The notes below the pieces were generated by a model. That model was given only the letters and a program-made list of their open reading frames with translations, did not search any database and had not been told where the DNA came from. Shown here one piece after another: positions 1 to 12,002 of a stretch of 64,000 nucleotides of DNA (position 1 is its first letter; each line of letters starts with the position of its first letter). Position numbers and translations under genes: made by a program. The stretch is from Gongronella butleri (lineage: Eukaryota; Mucoromycota; Mucoromycetes; Mucorales; Cunninghamellaceae): positions 62,001-126,000 of the forward strand of contig JAIWZP010000048.1 in the NCBI GenBank assembly GCA_025201375.1. Direction: 5' to 3'.

Positions 1-1038
1 CGGCGAGTGGCCACGACGCCATGGGCTGTGCATTGGTGTGCTTTTGCATCAGCAGCACGACGGAGGCGATGAGATTGCCGTGGCATTTGCGCACGTCGTT
101 TAAAATGGCCACGGGCGTCGATACGCCCGGAAACACCTGGCGAATCGCCGTCACCGTGTCGTCGTATTGGTGCCAGTAATTGAACGCGATCTGTGGCGCG
201 TACGGTGACGACGGCGACGACGAAAACGACGTGTCCGAGCCATCGTCATAGGCATTGGCCCCATAGGCGGCGGACCCTGGCGCAGCCGCGGCCGTCGACA
301 GGAGAACACGTGCTTTGCCGTTGTTTCCGGCGCTGCCGCTGGCTGGATCGGTTGCAGCACGACGCTTTGTCTTTTTTTTACGCTGTTTGCCTGTAGGCCT
401 CGTGCCATACAGAAGAATGTCGTCATTGTCGGGCTGCAATGACGCGTTATCGTCCAAAAACACAGTGTTGAGCAACACATCGGTTGCCTGCTCAACGTCA
501 TCATTATATGCCTGCAGCACAGCAAGCAGCTTTTCCTTGGGAATCGTCGGGAAGCACACAGCCAGGAACGCCACGTCGTCCTGCTGGTCTTGCTGGTCAT
601 AAATCGACGACGGCGTGGTATGCGACGTTGTCGCGCTTGTCATGGACGATGACGTCGCCGTCGTCGGCTCATCCGTGGTGGCGCCATCATCATTGACGGC
701 GGCGCAGTCGCCTGCACCGCCACCTGGTATGCTCAGCTGCTCGTACTCGGCAGCAAGCGTCTCTTCTTGCACCGACAGCGCCAAGTTTGCCTCTTGTGCA
801 AGCTCGTGCAGCACCTCGCGCGCAGAAGCATAAGACAGTGTGTCGAGCCAAATAGCTTCAACCAAGGCAGAGTCTAGAGGCGGGCAAAATTCGTTCTGTG
901 CCGTGACAGAGCGTGAGTCAGAGTAGCGCCACCTGTTTTACTAATGCTTACCAACAGCCTGTTTTTTTGTTCATCTTTAGTCTGCTGTTGCAAGGTGGTG
1001 TGAGTCTTGTGATAGTGCTGATCTTGTAAGCGTCCCAT
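1..1038 (-). CDS. CUE-domain protein, N-terminal part (Cue2-like no-go decay factor?)
   Basis: The gene starts at 1038 and runs off the left edge. Exon 1 is 1038-952, the intron is 951-896 (GTAAGC donor, CTGAC branch, CAG acceptor), and exon 2 is 895-1. About 327 residues are visible. A CUE-like three-helix segment lies near residues 137-175 (it begins DDVAFLAVCFPTIPKEKL and has the usual FP and LL positions). A related helical unit lies near 30-65 and another near 278-315 (TAIRQVFPGVS). Low-complexity Ser/Thr/Ala linkers separate them. CUE domains bind ubiquitin. Several N-terminal CUE/UBA-like units are the layout of yeast Cue2 and animal N4BP2, which carry a C-terminal SMR endonuclease domain that cleaves mRNA at collided ribosomes. 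That domain would lie outside the window, so the family is an inference; another CUE protein is possible. Confidence 0.6.
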
Positions 1039-1500
1039 AGTCTCAAATGCATGGCAAGGGGAGGGGGGGAAAGAAGAGGCAAAAAATAAAAAACAATGGC
1101 AAAAAGGGTCTGCAAACTGACCTCCAAGAAGAAAGTTTGTGTAAAAAAGGGGGCGCAAAAAGCGCTCCGCGCCAGCTTTTTTTTTTTTTTTTTTTTTTTG
1201 TGCTGCCTTGCTGCGCGTTCTTTGCCCCGCTGATCCACAAACAGCAATACCTGGCCATAACTTTCACAGTCATTTCTCCATCAATTCTTGTCCAACAAAG
1301 ACAAGAGTAGGCGCTTTCGAAAGCTGAAGAGCAGGGCACTCTTCTGATCTTGCCGGAAAGTAATTTTTATGGTAAAATATTAGGCCTAAATTCAACACGT
1401 TTTTTGAAATCAGTAAATTCCCAATTTTTTGATCTGCCATCCTACCAACCTGTCACTGTAGTTGCTGCATCATAGATTATTAATGGCTTGCGCAAAGCGC
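1039..1500. other. Intergenic stretch with T tract
   Basis: This is the presumed 5' region of the CUE-domain gene. It contains an uninterrupted run of about 21 T near 1179-1199 and no supported coding sequence. The boundary with the repeat island to the right is gradual and uncertain. Confidence 0.5.
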
Positions 1501-3790
1501 AATGGACGATCTGCGTTCATACCGGATTTGAAGCAAATTGGGCTTGACACGAACCGAGAAATCGCCAAAAAAATCAAAATTGACGCGTTTTGCATTTTTT
1601 GCGCTAACTACTTCGCCAATTGCACTCAAAAACAGCTGCATCGAATTCAGCGCAAAATTCGCAACAAAAAAGCTTAAATCTCCAAAGCGCTACGACCACT
1701 TTTGAAAAAACGTCAGGGCTCATCAGGGGTCGCCCATCTCACCCTCAGGAATTGCCAAATTTGAGAAATTTCGAACTCCGAGTGATCAATGCATCCCAAA
1801 CAGGTAACTCCGACGAGTTTTTATTGGCAGACAAAATGGCAAGCCGCCACAGCTTAAGAAAAAAGCCCAAAGAGTGACGCATGAACGCCGATCGACGGAG
1901 AAAATTGCTTACTTTGGCCAAGATTTTTTGCAAAAATTTAAGGTTTGACACTTCCAAATTAAGGTGGTGGATTGCATGGAATTTTTATTTTTTATTTATT
2001 TTTTTATTTTTTAGTTTGCACAGTTTCGTGGACTGCAGGCTGGTCTGAAATGACCGATGCAAAATGTTAAAACCCAAGCTAACGCGCCGCAATTCATCCC
2101 ATTAGATGCTTTGCCCCCCTATTTGTTAGTAAAACTGGAATAAAAATCACAAGTTTATTAGACCGTTGTCGAGCAAATCGCGATCAAAAAATTTGAAGAA
2201 AAAGTGAATTTTCTCTGCGAGTTTTAGTCATCCACCGGTGGAACTGGCCTCATTCGATAGAGATGCAAGAGTTACTTTCGACACGTTAAAAGCACCTTGT
2301 GTCGTCTAATCCGTTGCCGAGAACATCGTGGTTGAAAATTTTTGCGATGTTTGAGCGGCTTTCACAAGCGTACAAAGATCATGCATTTCGGGCAAAAAAC
2401 ATTATTCCACAAATGACGTCCGCGCGTGCCTCTTGAACGGTGCCAGTTTCATCCCGATCCACGAAATATTTCGAGAGCAACTGCTGAATTTGTGAAAATA
2501 TTACAGTAATGTTCTGGATTCATCTGCACAACGACCCAATTGAGTACAGATTTTCGACGTCTTGCTGAAAAAAGCGCGCGGAAATACAGTATCACACTGC
2601 AAAGGCTTGGAGAGATGGTCCAAGCAAAAGTTTGTACTGTAGAAGTGTAGATTTTACAGTAATATTGGAGTTGTGAAAATCTTTGAAAAACTGCCCAAAA
2701 TTTCAAAACCGACAACAACTCGGCTGGCTGGTCTCTGGTTTTTAATGATTTTCGAAAATAAATGCGCGGAAATGATCAAATGGCACTGCTTTGGCAACGA
2801 TTCATCCCTTGTTTTTGGCGGTCAGACTGCATTATTTGCACAATTTCGTGACATTGGCGATTGGCTCGATATCGGTCTGATCGACCTCCGGTTTTCAATT
2901 TTTCTTGAAAAAAAGAGGCGCGAACCGTGCACGTGGCAAAATTTCGCGGTGATTGAAACAAGATTTCACCGCGAAATGATTTTTTAAAAAACGCGCTACG
3001 GCCAAAAAATTTTCAGCAATGTCAAGTTTCTCGTCGAACCAGCTGATTGATGTCGGGATTTTAATTTTTTTCTGAGAAGAGCGTGGCCAAATCCACTAAA
3101 GGGTCAAGTTTCGTGGCAATGAAATGAGGATTTTGGGGCGAAAATTTTTTTTATAAAATTTGGACGAAAAAAAAGTTGGTCAGGTCAAAATGCATCTGGA
3201 GGGTCCCCCGCTTTTTTGAGGGGTCAAGCTCGAACGAAAAAGTACGTAAATCCGTTTGGCAACCTACACACCAGCGCTTTGAGAGTCATGTTATCAGTTG
3301 CATTGGCCCTCTCTTTCTAGCAAATCTGTAATAAAAATCGGGGGTTGACTTGACGGATCGCCAGGAAAAGGCGATCAAAGTCAAATTTTAGAAACATGGA
3401 TTTCTCGACCATTTTAGGTCGCATGCCATTGAAAATGGACTCGTTTGACAGAGAATTAAATTCTGCATCTTTTCTCACTGCCAGTAGTTGTTTACTTGGA
3501 TTGTCTTGTCCTCCGTTGCCGAGAAAAAAAAAACTGACGTTGAAATCTTAAATTTGGCGCCACAGCTGTGCAAAAGTTGCACATCGGCTTTATCGGGCTG
3601 GGACAAAATGACGACCTCTGCACGCATTTCTTTCAACTTAAATTTCAGCGCGATCGAATAACAATTTAGCGCGCCGTGGCTGAAATTGTGCATTTCTGGA
3701 GAAACACTACTAATTTTCCTGTCAACGGCCCGATGGAAACCTTGATTTTGCTTTGTTTTTGAGAAGCAAGTCGCCAAAATGCATAAATGA
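1500..3790 (+). repeat. Dispersed repeat family A, copy 1
   Basis: AT-rich non-coding DNA that is recognisably similar to 50110-52140 and 62030-62560. Shared anchors with the second copy include the stretch around 1774-1810 (compare 50263-50300). Anchors shared by all three copies include GCTTTGCCCCCC near 2109, the segment around 2170-2230 and CATTCGATAGA near 2250. No long reading frame, reverse transcriptase or transposase motif is visible. The element carries several TACAGTA/TACTGTA motifs (2502, 2585, 2635, 2655). A diverged second unit may start near 3310. Ends are not sharply defined. Confidence 0.75.
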
Positions 3791-3796
3791 CATTAT

Positions 3797-4045
3797 TACA
3801 GTATACAGCACTGTAAATACTGTAAGTTTCATGAGGCGGCTGGCAATAATCGATGGCGCTCCATCCATGTTGATTTACGTAAATAAATTGCGATTTTCCA
3901 GCGATTTTCCAAAGGGTGTACAGTATGATAATATACAGTAGTAGTAGTAGTACAGTAGTATGATATCATCATATGATAATATGATGATAAGTACGTACAG
4001 TACGTAGTCATCATCAAGGATTTTGCAATGGTGGAAATTACAGTA
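3797..4045. repeat. Cluster of TACWGTA and TATSATA-like motifs
   Basis: Dense run of TACAGTA/TACTGTA (3797, 3818, 3919, 3934, 3951, 3996, 4039) interleaved with TATGATA and TATCATA between about 3919 and 4002. The pattern reads as TA separated by three-base fillers CAG, CTG, TGA or TCA. It lies at the left end of a family B repeat copy. I interpret the units as TA-NNN-TA transposon excision scars; simple-sequence expansion is the alternative. Confidence 0.6.
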
Positions 4046-4980
4046 GGGCCTCAGAAGCTCAGATCGCCACGTCATTTTACCGCAGAATAAATAGCACGTT
4101 CTTTTCACCGACGAAAATCAAATATCATAAAAACCAGGGGTCCATTAATTACTGTATTGGCTAGTGCCTAGTGGTTATTGCGCAAAATGCGTTTGAGGTT
4201 TTATTTTCAACTCAAGGCCAACTCCACGAGCGAAAAGTGCCTGTACGTACTGTACTGTACTGTACAGTATCATATGATATTATCCCCCCCGCGAAACTTA
4301 CATCATCGAAAGTGAATGGCTCGCTGCGTGTGTGGACTTGCTTTGGTGATGAGATGATGATGATCAATGAAAAAAATGATTTTCTTGGATCTTTGGGCCC
4401 GGTTTTAAAATCATGGACAATTCTCGACGCGATTTAAAGTGACAAGCGTTTGTTGTTTTATTCTTAATCATCCAATCCGCGCAGCACACACCTGGCATCT
4501 CTCTTGCTTGCTTCTTGTTTAATGCTGGATGATGCGTTGATGCGTGTCTTCTGTGGGCGCGTTTTTCGAATGGAATTCGGCAATTCGCCCGGAAAGAAAA
4601 GTGGAAAATCGCACATTGCTCGTCAACCAGCTGGCTGACCCCGGGTCTTTTTTTCGTGGTTTTCCAGTGCGTGGTACGTATGATATCTTATGAATAGGTT
4701 TGGCTTCGTTCTGCGAACCTCATTTTTGAATTTGGGTCCGGCGTCTCGCCACGGCCAAATCTTGATTTGTGCGTGGTGCGCTCTAGCGACGTTTAAACGC
4801 TGCACACTGCGTTCCAACCAGAGTTTAGTGTTCACCATATCCTGTTGCGACGCGTTCTGGGTTGCTACAATGGCCGGCTGGCGAATTACCGGTATAAACA
4901 ACATTTTGCAAAAATTATGCGTGGCAAAGTCAAAATCGACCCTTGTCTAGTTGACTCGCGCACGTGACCCATTTTTCAAA
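3830..4980 (+). repeat. Dispersed repeat family B, copy 1
   Basis: Non-coding repeat related to 17750-18960 (same orientation) and to the reverse complement of 40160-41170. Matching blocks include 4210-4235 (CTCAAGGCCAACTCCACGAG, compare 18205), the GGCTCGCTGCG segment near 4318 followed by a GTGATGA and A-rich stretch, the TTGCTCGTCAAC block near 4617, and the CTCGCCACG block near 4745. No coding potential is visible. It is interrupted by TA-rich motif arrays. Confidence 0.7.
4248..4277. repeat. Serial TA-NNN-TA array
   Basis: Six fillers in series between TA dinucleotides: CTG, CTG, CTG, CAG, TCA, TGA, all sharing their TAs. The corresponding point in the other family B copies (near 18240) lacks this array. 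The arrangement is what repeated integration and excision at one TA target would leave. Confidence 0.6.
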
Positions 4981-5265
4981 GGATCCAGGAACAGGACGAC
5001 GAATGATGGCTGAATGGCATACATCAAGCGATAATTGAGGTGCACAGCAGCAGCAAGATGCTTTAAAGTGTGATCTTGTGAGCTGTGAGTGGCTGGCTTT
5101 TTTTTTTTTTTTTTTTGGGCGGGCGGGCGGACGGGCGGGCTTTTCTCGATGGAGGACGTCACCAAAAGGGGAGGAGGGGGACGCGCAATGGGCCTTTATT
5201 CTTTTTCTCTTTTACGTTTTCCCTTTTTTTATATTTTTCAATCTTTTCCCCTCGATTTACATATC
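4981..5265 (+). promoter_or_regulatory. RPN1 5' region
   Basis: The short interval upstream of the RPN1 start contains a T tract (about 5098-5117), a GGGCGGGCGGGCGGACGG G-rich stretch at about 5117-5140, and a pyrimidine-rich leader. I could not identify a specific factor site; no clear PACE-type proteasome element was seen. Confidence 0.35.
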
Positions 5266-7186
5266 ATGGTCGACCAGAAAAAGGACACGCCCAAGGAGCC
5301 TGTTGACAACAAGGCGACGAACGAAAAGAAGGATAAGAAGGAGCAAGAGGAAGAACTCGTAAGCGCGGACAAACTCCCTTTTTGTCGACAAAGCGAGTGC
5401 CAAAAGCGTGATGGATGCTGACGTGCCCACTTTTTTTTTTTTCTTTTTCATATTATCTTTGTAGTCTGAAGAAGATCAGCAGCTGAAGAGCGAGCTGGAA
5501 CTTTTGGTTGACCGTGTGCAGGTATGTTTTTCAAAGGAAAAATGGAAAAAAGGGGGAAGCAAAAGTGACGTGTTTGCCTGGTTGGCGTTTGTTACTGACT
5601 GCAAGTGTTGACTCTTAGGGTGCCCAACAAGATCTTCATCGTCCTGCGTTGGAGCAGCTGCGCACGCTGATTCGCACGTCGACTAGCTCCATGACGTCTG
5701 TGCCCAAGCCGCTCAAGTTTTTGGGCCCGCACTATGACGAGCTCAAGGCCACGTATGAAAAGTGGCCCGCGTCGGACGACAAGGTAAAAGAAAGCGCCAT
5801 TCAGGAAGGAGGCGGCGCGGCATTTGCCCATGGGCATTGACATTTTTTTTTTTTTAATTCTATTTGACGCAGAATTTGTTCTCGGATATTCTGTCTGTGC
5901 TGTCCATGACGTATTCTGAGCCCGAGGAGCGTGCGTGTCTGCATTTCCGCATGCTTGGCACGGCCGAGGAAGACTTCGGGTCGTGGGGCCACGAGTATGT
6001 GCGCCACCTCGCGGGCGAGATCATGCAAGAGTACGAGCAGCGCCTTGAAAAGGAAGAAGCGACGGAGCAGCTGCTGCAATTGGCGCTGCAGATCGTTCCC
6101 TTTTTCCTCAAGCACAATGGCGAAGCCGACGCAGTCGACTTGGTGCTTGAGCTCGAGGCCGTCGACCATTTGCCACGCTTCGTCGACAAGAACACGTATG
6201 AGCGCGTGTGCTTGTACATGGTTAGCTGCGTCAACCTGCTCGCGCCGCCCGATGACCTCGCCTTTTTGCGCACCGTCCGCACCATCTACCGCCAACAGGA
6301 AAAGTATGCGCAGGCCATCAACATCTCCATCCGCATGGGCGACCTTGATGCCATCCGCGAGGACTTTGAATCCTGCAATGACCCGTAAGTCTCTTTTTTT
6401 TTTTCTTTCTGTACTTTTCTCAAGCTGACCCAATTCCCCCCGCGCTGCAGTCTCCTCAAGAAGCAAATGGCGTTCCAATTGGCGCGTCAGCAGATCCAAA
6501 TTGAGACCGAGGATGTCGAGTTGTCCGAATGCCTGAACAACACGCACTTGTCGCAATACTTCCACTCGCTTGCGCACGAATTGGACGTCATGGAGCCAAA
6601 GACGCCTGAAGATATCTACAAGACCAACCTCGAAAGCAATCACCGTATGTTTTTAGCCTTTTTTTTTTTTTTTTTTTTTGGCGCTTGAAATCGCTGCCGT
6701 CGCTCATTTGTCCCTCTTTTCTTCTTTTCGATCAACTCTAGGCTCCGCATTTAGCACAAACGTGGATTCTGCACGTAACAATTTGGCGTCGTCATTTGTG
6801 AATGCGTTTGTGAATGCTGCGTTTGGCAAGGACAAGCTGATGGTGACGGAAGAGGATGAAACGTCGTCGTCATGGATCTACAAGACCAAGGACCACGGCA
6901 TGACGAGCGCCACGGCGTCCGTCGGCATGATCTCGCTGTGGAACATCGACATTGGCTTGACCCTGATTGATCGATACATGTACTCGGAGGACGACAACAT
7001 CAAGGCCGGCGCTCTGCTCGCCATTGGTATCCTCAACTCGGGCGTCCGTGAGGAATCTGACCCAGCGCTTGCCCTTTTGTCCGAGCCTATCGAGAGCGGC
7101 AGTGCTCATGTGCGCCATGCTGCCATCTTTGGGTAAAAAAAAAAAAAAAATTGAAAAAAGCAGCACAATTGGCTCACGCATCGTTT

Positions 7187-7226
<40 letters not shown>

Positions 7227-8685
7227 TCTCGGCATTGCGTATGCGGGCTCTGCACGCGAGGAAGTGGCTGATTTGCTTCTGCCGATTGTGTGTGACACTG
7301 GCCTGTCGATGGAATTGTCGTCTGTTGCTGCGCTTGCGCTTGGTATGGTGTTTGTTGGCACGTGCCACGGCGATATCACGAGCACGATCCTGCAGACGAT
7401 GATGGAGCGCGAGGACAAGTACCTTAAGGAGACGTGGTCGCGCTTCATGGCGCTTGGTCTTGGTCTTTTGTTCCTGGGCAAGCAAGACGCGTCGGATGCG
7501 ACGCTCGAGACACTCAAGGCCATTGAGCACCCGCTGGGCAAGCAGGCCGAGGTGCTTGTGGAGGTGTTGTCGTATGTGGGCACGGGCAACGTGCTCAAGG
7601 TGCAAAAGATGCTGCACATGCTCAATGATCACATCGACAAGGAGAAGGAGGACGACACACACCAGGCATTCGCCACCATTGGTGTCGCCCTCATTGCCAT
7701 GGGTGAGGACGTTGGCTCCGAAATGAGCCTGCGCACCTTTAACCACCTGGTAAAATACAAACGAGAAAAAGCCCCATTTTCTCGTTTTTTCTCGTTTTTC
7801 TCAGTTTTCGCTTACCTTTTTTTTTTTTTATAGATGCACTATGGTGAGCCGACGATCCGCAAGGCGGTGCCATTGGCGCTCGGGTTGCTGTACGCGTCCA
7901 ACCCACAGATGTCTGTGTTGGACACGCTTAGCAAATATTCGCACGACAGCGACACGGAGGTGGCGGCGAGCGCGATCTTTGCGCTTGGTCTTGTTGGCGC
8001 GGGTACGAACAATGCGCGCCTTGCGCAGATGCTGCGCCAGCTGGCGTCGTACTATTACAAGGAGCCTTCCAACCTGTTCCTGGTGCGCTTTGCCCAGGGT
8101 CTGCTGCACATGGCCAAGGGTACCATGACCCTCAATCCCTTCCACACCGATCGCCAGATCATGTCGCCCGTCGCCATGGCTGGCCTGCTCACGTCCATCA
8201 TCACATTCACCGACCACAAGCCTTGTAAGTGCCTTTTTTTTTTCTTCTTGTTCTTTGAGCTTTTTCTCACTCAATTCTCTCGATTAGTCATCTTTGGCAG
8301 ATGGCATTACCTCCTGTACTCGCTGGTGACGGCCATGTACCCCCGATTCCTGATCACATTCGACAGTGAGCTCAAGAACTTACCAGTGACCGTGCGTGTT
8401 GGTCAGGCCGTCGACGTTGTTGGCCAGGCAGGCCGACCAAAGACCATCACCGGCTTCCAGACGCACTCGACACCCGTCCTATTGGCTCATTCTGAGCGCG
8501 CCGAACTCGCCACCGAGGAGTGTAAGCCCCATAAAACAATGAAATCAGGTTTTTATTTAAAAAAAATCGCAATTGACACATTCTTTTTTTTTTTTTTTCG
8601 CTTAGACATCTCTTTGGCCCCCGTCTTGGAAGGCATTGTGTTGCTCAAGAAAAACCCGGATTATATGGATGAAGACACCGAGTAG
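5266..8685 (+). CDS. RPN1: 26S proteasome regulatory subunit Rpn1 (PSMD2)
   Basis: Complete 879-residue protein in ten exons: 5266-5358, 5465-5521, 5619-5783, 5873-6384, 6451-6644, 6742-7132, 7227-7749, 7834-8224, 8288-8521, 8606-8685. All junctions are GT-AG and in phase. Rpn1 is a scaffold of the 19S base that binds ubiquitin-like shuttle factors and Ubp6. Recognisable stretches are [40 protein letters not shown], and toroidal proteasome/cyclosome repeats from roughly residue 330 to 750, for example around [19 protein letters not shown] and [19 protein letters not shown]. The N-terminus is a Lys/Glu-rich charged region, as in fungal and animal homologues (about 910-990 aa). The introns are short with T tracts; the one at 7133-7226 holds a run of about 35 T. 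Confidence 0.96.
7189..7223. repeat. Homopolymer T tract in RPN1 intron
   Basis: About 35 consecutive T directly before the AAG acceptor of an RPN1 intron. It is an extreme example of the polypyrimidine tracts seen in most introns of this window. Its exact length should be treated with care because long homopolymers are error-prone in sequencing. Confidence 0.8.
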
Positions 8686-9251
8686 ACTTTTTTTTTATTA
8701 CTATTTCTCGTTCCTTTTTTCTCTTTTCCTCTCTTTCGCTCGCCCAATGCATGCCTCCAGCCTCCCTCCCTCCCTTGTCTCTCTTGATTCTGCTCATTTT
8801 TTTACCTGGCCTCTTGGTTTCTCGTTTTTCTCGTCTCTTTTTTTTTTTTGTTGATGACTCGATTTTAAGATTAAAAATGGCTAAACACATTTATGCAGGC
8901 ATGGCCCGGTCCATTGTGTGGCGGAAGTGCGGGGCTACGGTCGGAAGCGCGTGACAGCAACCCTAAAAAAAAGTTTGGCAACTTGCTTATTTTTTTTTTC
9001 TTTTTCTTTCTCGTCATTTTTTTTTTCTTGTGCCTCGACCCCCTTTTCCCCCCTTTTCCCCCTTTTATTACTTTTTCCACGCTCTTCGTGGCCTTTATCT
9101 CGCTTCGCTGATATTGGTTTTACGTCGGTCCAAGGGGGGTGTTTTCTCTTTTACTTGCTTTTTCCCTCTTGTTCTTGGTTTTGCTTGTTGATCTTGCCCG
9201 TTTTTTTTATTATACCTTGCTCTGCGCCTCTCTTTTTCTTTCTTTCCCCTC
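8686..9251. other. Intergenic, pyrimidine-rich
   Basis: The region between RPN1 and the next gene is rich in C and T on the plus strand, with several T tracts. It probably holds the RPN1 3' UTR and the next promoter. No supported gene was found. Confidence 0.5.
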
Positions 9252-11088
9252 ATGCAAGTCATTGTCACTACTTTGCAAGTGGTGCTTGTGCTTGTCGTTG
9301 TGGCGCAGACGGTCGCATATGTGTGGGATCTCGACATAGCGTGTTGCCGCGGCGTGTGGCTCGGTGTGCCTGTCATTGTGCTTAGCGGGATGCTGATCGG
9401 CGGTGCCTGGATGCATCACAAGCTGCACCAGGACAAACTCGTAAAGTGACACCATGTGAAAAAAGCCAACAAATGGTGCACCCCCAGCCCGATTGACTTT
9501 TTTTTTATATTTCTTTTTTTTTTTTTTTTATCATTTCCTTTAGGCCATCCGTCAGCGACTGCGACTGCGGCCGCACGCCTCACAAATGGACGATGAAAAA
9601 GGTGCCAATGAGCAGCCGCTTACATCACATGATCCATCACCGGCCAATGCTTCGCCACGCATGCTCTCGCCGCCACCATGCTCGCCAAGACTGCCGGCGC
9701 AGCCGCCTACGCCACCCATGCTCATCACAGATGAAAAGGTGCAGCCGCAAAAGGAGCCATTGCCTCGTCAGGTAGCGTCATTTCGCCCGGAATCGATGTT
9801 TCTACCGGAATCATTGCCCCATGAGCCAGCAGGACCTAGCCATACGTCGATGCCTGTCACAAAGCAGCCGCTGTTGCCTCCTGTTCCGGCATCGGGGCCG
9901 CGTCCATTGCAAAAACAAGCCGCTTTGCCTGTTTCGCAGCAATTACCTGTTTCGCAGCCGTTGCCGCGTCAGCAACAGCCAAAGCAGCAACCGCAGCAGT
10001 TGCCACCATCGCCACCGTCGCCACCGTCGCATCCAGTCGCCAAAAGATCGCAGGAACCAGTGCCAGCGGCACAGCCAGCGAAAAAGACGCGCCGACACCG
10101 CCGATCGCGAAAAAAGCAGCAATCGCTGCCAACACCTGTGCAACCTCCGCCCTCGGCGTCTGCACCCACGCCTGGCCCGTCCACCTCGGCGTCCGCTTCC
10201 ATTGCGTCATCGTCGTCGAACAAGCCATTGGGTGCCACTTTACAAGGAAAAACACCAAAAGAGCAGCCTTTTTCAGCACGCAATGTTGATTTTCCTAGTG
10301 TTTCCGTGCCTTTTTCCAGCGCGTCACCCCCGGAAAAGAAAGAGAGCAAAAAAAGGCACGCTCAGGGCGGCGGAAGTTCCAAAGATCGCGCATCTTTCTC
10401 CCAACAATTGCATACATCGTCCTCATCCTCATCCAATCAAAAGTTTCCTCCTCCCCCAACGTCGTCGCGCCCTCCAAACAGCAACTACAACAACAACAAC
10501 ACGTCGTCTTCCTCTACGGCCCGCTCGTATTACTCACCCTTCCGCACGGGCCTCCAGATCGATATCCCTGCGCGCGACTCTGCTTTGTATACCACCCCCG
10601 CCGCCCAATTGGCCGATTACCGCCTGTTTCCACCTCAAACGACGCAGCCTCCTCATCCTGTAGCATATCATTCATCCGCTAACGCGCCTCAACTTGCATC
10701 TTCCACCACCGTGGCACCCCCGGAAGCCACTTTCAACCCAACCATCGCCCTGGCGCCCCAGGGCGCCACTTTTAATCCCATCATCACCCTTGCGCCCGCC
10801 ATTGCGCTGCCACCTCATCCCGTTCACGCCAAACATAGCTCCACGACGACCGCCGCCGCACCGCGCACGAGGTCCGCGTCCGTGTCAACCACGGCATCAT
10901 CAGCACACCCCAGCACCACCGCCTTTTGGCCGTCTGCGTACCCGCCATCGCCCCCCAGCCCATCCTCTCCCGTCATTGCGCCGCCAACCTCGAAATCCTG
11001 GTATCCATGGCAAGCATCCCCACCACAACCACGTCCCTTTTCCCTCTTCCATCAGCATCCCACGCCCAATGATGACGAAAAACATTGA
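9252..11088 (+). CDS. Unknown two-pass membrane protein with long Pro/Ser/Gln-rich tail
   Basis: Two exons (9252-9440 and 9544-11088) give 577 residues. Residues 3-25 and 37-54 are hydrophobic helices separated by a short Trp/Cys-containing loop. A basic segment follows, then about 500 residues of low-complexity sequence rich in Pro, Ser, Thr and Gln. A strongly basic patch (KKTRRHRRSRKK) lies near residues 243-254. Two near-repeats around FNPTIALAPQGA and FNPIITLAP lie near residue 450. I do not recognise the family. The short N-terminal hairpin suggests a membrane anchor with a disordered soluble domain; whether that tail faces the cytosol or the lumen is not determined. The start was chosen because the ATG opens directly into the first helix. 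The downstream MDDEKG start would give a soluble protein, and is the alternative if exon 1 is not used. Confidence 0.7.
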
Positions 11089-12002
11089 ATAGCAAATAAT
11101 AAAAAAAGCCCAATTTGTCGAGGGCTTGGGAGCCATTTGCGCCGCTCCCTTTTTGTGCCACCTTTTGCCTGTCCTTCCAATTGTCAAAAAAAAGGAAAGC
11201 TTTGCGGGGCTCCCAGAATTTGGAAATCGCGTCAAAAAATGCATCGTGGCCGCCATTGGGAATGCACACGGTCATGTGAATGAGCTTCTTTTTTTTTTTG
11301 TCGAGTAGTCGCGCGACAGCAAACGTCGCACAGGCCTGTCTTTTTTTTTTTTTTTTTTTTTTTTTTCATTGTGTCGTAAATCCGCGTGTGTGCGTGTTTT
11401 TTTTTTTTTTAAAATGACGCGCATAAATTACGCGTCGGATGGCTCGGATACTCCCATTGTCTTCCGGACAACATGCATATATCCTTGTTTTTCTCTGTTG
11501 ATGCACTGTGCGCGTCTTTGATTGGGCACAGCCCTTTCGCCACACTTCTTGATTCCCAATTCAGTAAAAAAAAACTCGTTCGTCTTTGATCATGAATTGT
11601 TTGTCTGACAGCCAATTGACTCATATTGTTCCTTTTCTACTTGCCCCTTTTTTTTTAAAATCGATTTCTCATTCAAGAGAATCGATCTGCCAGAAAAATA
11701 AAACAAGAACACTGGGCACATGATATGGCCTGTTTTATTGATTGGTAGAAAGAAAAAGTAAGAGAATAATTGTGTTGTGGATCAAGGAGGCGTGGGCTCA
11801 TGTCCTTTTTTTTTTTCGCCATTTTTGCCTCCCCCTTTGTGCCTCCTTTTTGCGCTCGACATCAAGGGCGTTGATCCGTCTCTGCGGGATTGCCTGTTTT
11901 TGATCATTGTTTTTGTGTGTGTGTTTTGTGATAATCGAAAATCTTTTCGGTTGGTTGCCCTTGCGCAATTGGGGTTGCGGCGAAATGAAGGAGGGGGGGT
12001 TG
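11089..12002. other. Intergenic between convergent genes
   Basis: Lies between the 3' ends of the membrane-protein gene and the C2H2 gene. It contains T tracts (about 11341-11366 and 11399-11410) and AATAAA-like signals near 11095 and 11697. No supported coding region is seen. Confidence 0.5.

Noticed and set aside
151..600. Arg-rich open frame on the minus strand
   Set aside because: Shadow of the CUE-domain gene in another frame; the CUE frame has domain content and spliced continuity.
2673..2987. 104-codon frame in repeat family A
   Set aside because: Not conserved in the other family A copies and without known motifs; chance frame in a repeat.
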